Both the position numbers and the translations under genes were made by a program. The notes under the pieces are model-generated. The model was not told where the DNA came from. It searched no databases and saw only the letters and a program-made list of their open reading frames with translations. From Euryarchaeota archaeon UBA89 (GTDB lineage Archaea > Thermoplasmatota > Poseidoniia > Poseidoniales > Thalassarchaeaceae): 38,784 nucleotides of DNA. Of this stretch, positions 34,080-38,784 are shown piece after piece. The DNA lies in NCBI GenBank assembly GCA_002495525.1, contig DAFS01000057.1:2176-40959 (forward strand), read 5' to 3'. Position 1 is the stretch's first letter, and every line of letters starts with the position of its first letter.

Positions 34080-35576
34080 TTACCCCTTAATTACAGCAAA
34101 TGGTTTCATTCTGGCTACAGGTCTGGCCAGCCCCGCTTCGGATGTTAATCTAATTACTTCGTCAACATCTTTGTATGCATCCGGGGCTTCTTCTGAAAGA
34201 ACATTGGGTGTTTTTGTATGAACATTAATTCCATTATTTTCAAGTTGCTTCTTTAATTCCAATGAATCAATTTGATTCCTTGCAGCGGTTCTGGAAAGTT
34301 TTCTTCCTGCGCCGTGACATGATGAAGAAAAAGCATCATTACCTCCGCTTTCTGGACCAGATAAAATCCATGAAGCGGTCCCCATATCACCAGGTACAAG
34401 GACTGGTTGACCTATACCTGAAAACTTTCCAGCTAACTCTGAGTGGTCCCCACCAAGTGCTCTTGTAGCACCTTTTCTATGAACACAGCATTCACATGAA
34501 ACTCCATGTACTTTGTGATTTTCAATCTTTGCTATATTGTGACTAACATCATAGATTACTTCAAGATCACTATCCATCCTAATTTCTTCCCTTAGAATAT
34601 TCCTTAATCTTTGAGTTAAGGTCGAACGATTTGCAAAGGCAAAATTCCCTGCAGCGGACATGGAATCGAAGTATTGTTGACCTTCTTTACTGAATATTGG
34701 AGCTGCTGCTAATTGCCTATCTGGTATTGACATATTCCATTTTTCAGCGAACCACATATTATCCCTTTTTACATAATTTTGTTCTATGTTTGACACATGA
34801 TCTGAACAAACTTGATGCCCTAAACCTCTGGATCCAGTATGGATCATTGCGGTGATTTGCCCTTCTCGAATTCCAAAGGCTTTGGCGGCCTTTTCATCTA
34901 CAATTCTATCAACGACTTGTAGTTCTAAGAAGTGATTACCAGAACCCAACGTCCCCATAGATTTACTTCCTCTTTTTTTAGCTCTTTCACCTAAATTTCT
35001 TTCATTGGTTTCTAGAACTCCATTTGATTCGATAAACTCCAGATCTCTGGATTCTCCCCAACCCATTTCAATAGCAGCATTTGCTCCTTCAGAAAGTATC
35101 ATATCGATTTCTGTGGGGTCCAATATTACTCCTCCCTTACTTGTAGCACCTGCTGGTATTGAATCTGCTAATTTTTTAGCTAATGATTTGGGATTAATCT
35201 CATTATATTCGATATCTAATGCACATAATCTGACGCCACAATTAATGTCAAATCCAACCCCTCCTGGAGAAATTGCCCCTCCTTCATTTCCTGAATTTAT
35301 ATCTGTTGCTACTACTCCTCCTATAGGGAAACCGTATCCAAAATGCCAGTCTGCCATAGCCCAAGCGTTCCCTACTATTCCATCCAAAGAAGCAGTGTTG
35401 ACTAACTGATTTGGTGATCTATCATCGGAATGTTCACCTAGATGTTCTAAATCTGCTACCATTATTGCATCAGTTTTCATTGAACCGTGTTTGTTAATAC
35501 GTATTCTTCCTGGTCCATCAGACTGTAAATGCTCTCTCCACTCACCGGACATAGACTTGCGAATTAGAGTATACAT
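34080..35576 (-). CDS. rtcB: tRNA-splicing / RNA ligase RtcB
   Basis: The protein has 498 residues. RtcB joins RNA with 2',3'-cyclic phosphate to 5'-OH ends using GTP and Mn; in archaea it acts in tRNA splicing, with the cofactor Archease where present. Metal and catalytic motifs are DINCGVRL (Cys113), GTLGSGNHFLELQ, HTGSRGLGHQV, VYDVSHNIAKIE, and HRKGATRAL (His366, the expected guanylylated residue). No intein is present, unlike some homologues. An ATG at 35552 is an alternative start. The gene is divergent from alaS, with a shared AT-rich region centred near 35612. None of the three tRNAs in the window has an intron. Confidence 0.97.
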   Translation of the reverse strand: MYTLIRKSMSGEWREHLQSDGPGRIRINKHGSMKTDAIMVADLEHLGEHSDDRSPNQLVNTASLDGIVGNAWAMADWHFGYGFPIGGVVATDINSGNEGGAISPGGVGFDINCGVRLCALDIEYNEINPKSLAKKLADSIPAGATSKGGVILDPTEIDMILSEGANAAIEMGWGESRDLEFIESNGVLETNERNLGERAKKRGSKSMGTLGSGNHFLELQVVDRIVDEKAAKAFGIREGQITAMIHTGSRGLGHQVCSDHVSNIEQNYVKRDNMWFAEKWNMSIPDRQLAAAPIFSKEGQQYFDSMSAAGNFAFANRSTLTQRLRNILREEIRMDSDLEVIYDVSHNIAKIENHKVHGVSCECCVHRKGATRALGGDHSELAGKFSGIGQPVLVPGDMGTASWILSGPESGGNDAFSSSCHGAGRKLSRTAARNQIDSLELKKQLENNGINVHTKTPNVLSEEAPDAYKDVDEVIRLTSEAGLARPVARMKPFAVIKG

Positions 35577-35656
35577 TTCAATAGGTCGGACAGGTCTTTC
35601 AACAATTGTATTAAAGTTAGTTCAACTATTCCGAGACATGTAAGGCTGTGCATGAG

Positions 35657-38527
35657 ATGGTGTTTGGAGAGGTTCATATTCCGTTCTGGGAAGAATCTGA
35701 GCACATACGAAGAACTTGTTCAGTAACAGGCCTTTACTTTTGGACCCGGGATAAAAATAGGAAAACATCAGGAGATACTCATGAAGATCCATATACATTC
35801 ATTGGGAGTCCAATAATTGATGGCTTTCCAATGAGAGGTAAAGAACTTAAAGACTCTATGAGGTCCTCATTTCTAGATTATTTCTCCGAAAACAATCACT
35901 CTAAAGTTGACCCTTATCCAGTAATTGCAAGATGGAGAGATGATATTCATCTAACTATAGCAAGTATTGCAGATTTTCAGCCTCATGTGACTAGCGGGCA
36001 GGTCCCTCCTCCCGCCAATCCATTGTGTATTTCTCAGCCTTGTATAAGGTTGACCGATGTTGCAGCAGTTGGACGTTCAGGAAGACATTTGACGACTTTT
36101 GAGATGATGGCTCATCATGCCTTCAATAGACCTAATGATGGTGAGATAGTATATTGGATTGACCAATGCGTTAGATTTTGTGATGATATGCTAGTCAATA
36201 CATTTGGAATCAACCCTATTGAGATTACTTATGTCGAAAATCCATGGTCAGGAGGAGGAAATGCTGGAGCAGCACTCGAAGTAATTGTTGGGGGGTTAGA
36301 ATTAGCAACTCTCGTATTCATGAATTTAGAAGAACATGAGGATGGAGATATTATAATCAAAGGCTTAACTTATCGAGAGATGGACTTACAAATAATAGAT
36401 ACAGGGTATGGTCTAGAAAGATTCTGTTGGGCCGCAGCCGGTACTCCAACAATTTATGAAGCGATATATCCTGAATCTATTTCTTGGTTAAAACAAACTA
36501 TTGGTTTTGAATCAATGGTAGATGATTTAAATTTAAATGTTGATACTACGGCATTATTATCTGAATTATCTAGATTAGCAGGGATACTAAACATCGACGT
36601 AGGTACTGATGTTAATTCACTCTACACCAGATTAATTGAAAGGTTGAATACACAGGGAATAAAAATATCAGTTTCTGATTTGAAACGTCTTACAGAGCCC
36701 TTGTCCGCTATTTATGCAATACCTGATCATATGCATGCTTTGTGTAATATGTTAGGGGATGGACTGATACCGAGTAATACAAAGGCTGGTTATCTAGCAA
36801 GAATGCTTGCTAGAAGAGTTTGTCGGATGAAATCTGATTTAAGTCTAGATGTGACTTTAGCAGAACTTGGAAAGCATCACATACAGACACATCTAGACTT
36901 GGAAAATTTCACCCAGAACGAAAAAGGAATACTTTTACTACTTGAATTAGAGGAATCACGTTATTATGAAATGTTGAGAAAAGGGCAATCAGCAGTTAAA
37001 ACAGCCTTACAAAATCTTCCTAAGAATGCGACCGAGGTTCAAGATTCTATTTTATTCAGATTATCCGAAGAAAGAGGTCTCAATCCAGATATGGTGATGG
37101 CAATTTCTAATGATTTAGGTTGGGGAGATTTATCAGTTAGAGTTGGATTTTCAGCAGATATGGCAGATAGAAATGCTAGAATGACTAAAGATGCCGCGAA
37201 GATCAGAGATAAAAATAAATTCCTTAAAAATTCATTCCCGGTAACATCTCAAGATTATTATTTAGATACAAATAAAACACATTTCTCTGCTAAAGTACTA
37301 CATTGCGGTGAAATAGATATCGAATCTAATAAAATTTCATTTTCCAATGAAGTTATTTCTAACCCCACCCACTTTGTTGTTTTGGATAGAACACTTTTCT
37401 ATCCTGAGGGCGGTGGTCAATTAGGCGATCAAGGATATTTCCATAAAGATGAAACTCAAGTCATTAGTGTACTAGATACTAAAATAGAAGATGGAGTAAT
37501 TATTCATTTTACAAATGGTTTCGTTAGCAATGGTGATATTAACGCTGAAGTAGATAATACTCGAAGAAGGCAGTTAATGGATCATCATACTGCTATACAC
37601 ATAGTTGGCGGAGCCGCCAGAGATATCTTAGGCCCCCATATCCGACAAGCAGGCTCCAACAAAGGACAGAGATATGCTAGAATTGACTTGACTCATCATT
37701 CAAGAATGTCAAGAGACTTATTGGATAAAATTGAAGATAGAGCTAATGATATTGTACAATCAAACCCTGTAGTAGAAAAGATAATTCTAGATAGGGCAGA
37801 AGCTGATGCTAAATTTGGTTTCGATATATATCAGGGAGGTCCTCCAAAACATCAGAAAATTCGAATTATCAAAATTGGAGATTTTGATATCCAAGCTTGT
37901 GGAGGGACCCACCATGATGAAGCAGGTAAAATCGGAGAATTAAGGATAGTTCGCTCCAGTCAAGTCCAAGACGGAGTAGAGCGTCTGCAAATCGTGGCAG
38001 GAGATACGGCGAGAGACCATGCTAGACAACAAGAGCGAATTCTTAGCGAAGCATCTGAGATATTAGGGGTCCAGTCCGATGACCTTCCCAAGGCTGTAAT
38101 GAAGTTCTTCCAAGAATGGAAATCACAGCAAAAAAAGATTTCTAATTTAGAAGCGGAAATTGTCAGATTAAGGACAAGTGGAGGAGGCGATGAGGTGATT
38201 CATAAAGACGGAATTAGGTATGTAATTATGGAATCATCAGGAGACTCTAAGCAATTAATGAAAATGCTTTCTGAATTAACAAGAGATGAATCAAAGCCAA
38301 CATTAGCAATAATTGGGAGTAAGGACGGTGGTGGTAAAATAATCGTTGCAACTACTGAAAACACTAAGGCTTCCGAGACGTATAATTCAGTTGAAATCTT
38401 GAATGCAATTTCATCTCATATCAATGGAGGGGGAGGGGGGAGACCTACCTTTGCCCAAGGAGGCGGTTCAAATCCAGAGGGCATCCCTGCAGCCCTCCAA
38501 GCCGCCAAGAAAATGCTAGATATTTGA
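35657..38527 (+). CDS. alaS: Alanyl-tRNA synthetase, archaeal type
   Basis: The protein has 956 residues. It charges tRNA-Ala and removes misacylated Ser or Gly. The class II catalytic core begins at YTFIGSPI, with motifs RWRDDIHLT and DTGYGLERFCW. The editing domain has the zinc-binding pair HTAIH (H644, H648) and CGGTH (C748, H752). The C-terminal region ends with a Gly-rich segment (GGGGGRPTFAQGGG), the C-Ala hallmark. The N-terminal segment keeps FWT but has only one of the Cys residues expected there in archaeal homologues. The ATG at 35657 is used; a GTG at 35648 is possible. The gene is divergent from rtcB. Confidence 0.97.
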   Translation: MVFGEVHIPFWEESEHIRRTCSVTGLYFWTRDKNRKTSGDTHEDPYTFIGSPIIDGFPMRGKELKDSMRSSFLDYFSENNHSKVDPYPVIARWRDDIHLTIASIADFQPHVTSGQVPPPANPLCISQPCIRLTDVAAVGRSGRHLTTFEMMAHHAFNRPNDGEIVYWIDQCVRFCDDMLVNTFGINPIEITYVENPWSGGGNAGAALEVIVGGLELATLVFMNLEEHEDGDIIIKGLTYREMDLQIIDTGYGLERFCWAAAGTPTIYEAIYPESISWLKQTIGFESMVDDLNLNVDTTALLSELSRLAGILNIDVGTDVNSLYTRLIERLNTQGIKISVSDLKRLTEPLSAIYAIPDHMHALCNMLGDGLIPSNTKAGYLARMLARRVCRMKSDLSLDVTLAELGKHHIQTHLDLENFTQNEKGILLLLELEESRYYEMLRKGQSAVKTALQNLPKNATEVQDSILFRLSEERGLNPDMVMAISNDLGWGDLSVRVGFSADMADRNARMTKDAAKIRDKNKFLKNSFPVTSQDYYLDTNKTHFSAKVLHCGEIDIESNKISFSNEVISNPTHFVVLDRTLFYPEGGGQLGDQGYFHKDETQVISVLDTKIEDGVIIHFTNGFVSNGDINAEVDNTRRRQLMDHHTAIHIVGGAARDILGPHIRQAGSNKGQRYARIDLTHHSRMSRDLLDKIEDRANDIVQSNPVVEKIILDRAEADAKFGFDIYQGGPPKHQKIRIIKIGDFDIQACGGTHHDEAGKIGELRIVRSSQVQDGVERLQIVAGDTARDHARQQERILSEASEILGVQSDDLPKAVMKFFQEWKSQQKKISNLEAEIVRLRTSGGGDEVIHKDGIRYVIMESSGDSKQLMKMLSELTRDESKPTLAIIGSKDGGGKIIVATTENTKASETYNSVEILNAISSHINGGGGGRPTFAQGGGSNPEGIPAALQAAKKMLDI

Positions 38528-38572
38528 TACTCTATCCGTTTCATTCATGAAACTTTACGTCTTCCCAAGGTT

Positions 38573-38784
38573 ATGTCCGAACCAGTCAAGGTGTCTAATC
38601 GTGCGTCTTCAATCGAATATGCAATAAGAGATGTAGTTGTTCCAGCCATTGAATTAGAGAACCAAGGTCACGAAATAATCCGACTGAATATCGGTGACCC
38701 TCTAGCATATGAGGGCCTTCCAACACCAGTTCATATGATTAATGAATACAAGAATGCTTTAGATAGGCAAGACAATGGTTATGG
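38573..38784 (+). CDS. Class I/II aminotransferase (3' partial)
   Basis: Only the first 70 residues lie in the window. The start MSEPVKVSNRASS is followed by IEYAIRDVVVPAIELE and then IIRLNIGDPL, the N-terminal pattern of fold type I aminotransferases (AspC/AlaT type), in which the NIGDP phrase leads the substrate-binding arm. The ATG at 38573 has AAGG five bases upstream. It is 45 bases after alaS on the same strand. An alanine-aminotransferase role would fit that neighbour but the visible part cannot decide the substrate. Confidence 0.75.
   Translation, partial: MSEPVKVSNRASSIEYAIRDVVVPAIELENQGHEIIRLNIGDPLAYEGLPTPVHMINEYKNALDRQDNGY

Noticed and set aside
35005..35409. 134-codon plus-strand frame
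   Set aside because: It is antisense to the catalytic core of rtcB and has no recognisable features or ribosome-binding site.
38428..38470. G-rich stretch in alaS as a second contingency tract
   Set aside because: The runs are five and six G split by A and encode the conserved Gly-rich C-terminal segment, so the sequence is explained by the protein.

Overview
The window looks like chromosome of a planktonic archaeon, most likely Marine Group II (Candidatus Poseidoniales, Thermoplasmatota). The reasons are: archaeal-type PheS, AlaRS and D-aminoacyl-tRNA deacylase; an Rpo7-Spt4-S24e-S27ae operon; RtcB; an HVO_0476-type zinc-finger protein; AT-rich DNA with very short gaps; very large acidic surface proteins rich in DxDxDG motifs; and lipoprotein SCO proteins. 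FolD and the YHYH and subtilase domains are shared widely with bacteria. The lineage is inferred from gene content; no search was run. No prophage, insertion sequence or CRISPR array was seen, and no gap between genes exceeds 300 bases.

Layout. Positions 1-3442 (+) hold a four-gene envelope and copper-related cluster: the end of an LVIVD-type propeller protein, a small membrane-anchored secreted protein, and two SCO1/SenC-like lipoproteins. A poly-T stretch follows, then an 897-residue membrane-anchored protein joining an FSH1-like serine hydrolase to a YHYH domain. Positions 6132-8107 (-) carry pheS and a small zinc-ribbon membrane protein. A tRNA-Thr(UGU) precedes folD and purC (+; one-carbon and purine metabolism). 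Positions 10196-16481 (-) hold an unknown protein and a 1879-residue surface protein containing a nine-G tract. A 256-bp divergent region (16482-16737) carries an inverted repeat, two TATA-like boxes and a GC-rich structured leader in front of the rpo7-spt4-rps24e-rps27ae operon (16738-18004, +).

Positions 18005-25000 hold a propeller-like protein (-), dtdA and a proline dehydrogenase (+), an HVO_0476-type zinc-finger protein (-), a Rossmann-like protein (+), a membrane-tethered subtilase (-) and a polytopic zinc-ribbon protein (-). Divergent tRNA-Ser(GGA) and tRNA-Thr(GGU) genes come next. A 2382-residue adhesin-like protein fills 25471-32619 (+). The last part holds a 56-residue helical protein, an AlkA-type glycosylase (-), a His-rich membrane-anchored protein (+), rtcB (-), alaS (+) and the start of a class I/II aminotransferase (+).

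Themes. Translation and RNA metabolism dominate the housekeeping part (pheS, alaS, dtdA, rtcB, three tRNAs, two ribosomal proteins, two transcription factors or RNAP subunits). The rest is mostly secreted or membrane-anchored envelope protein. The most promising candidate for something undescribed is the leader before rpo7. It can form two sets of mutually exclusive helices, one leaving the ribosome-binding site free and one covering it. Several divergent promoter regions also hold good inverted repeats that may be operators.
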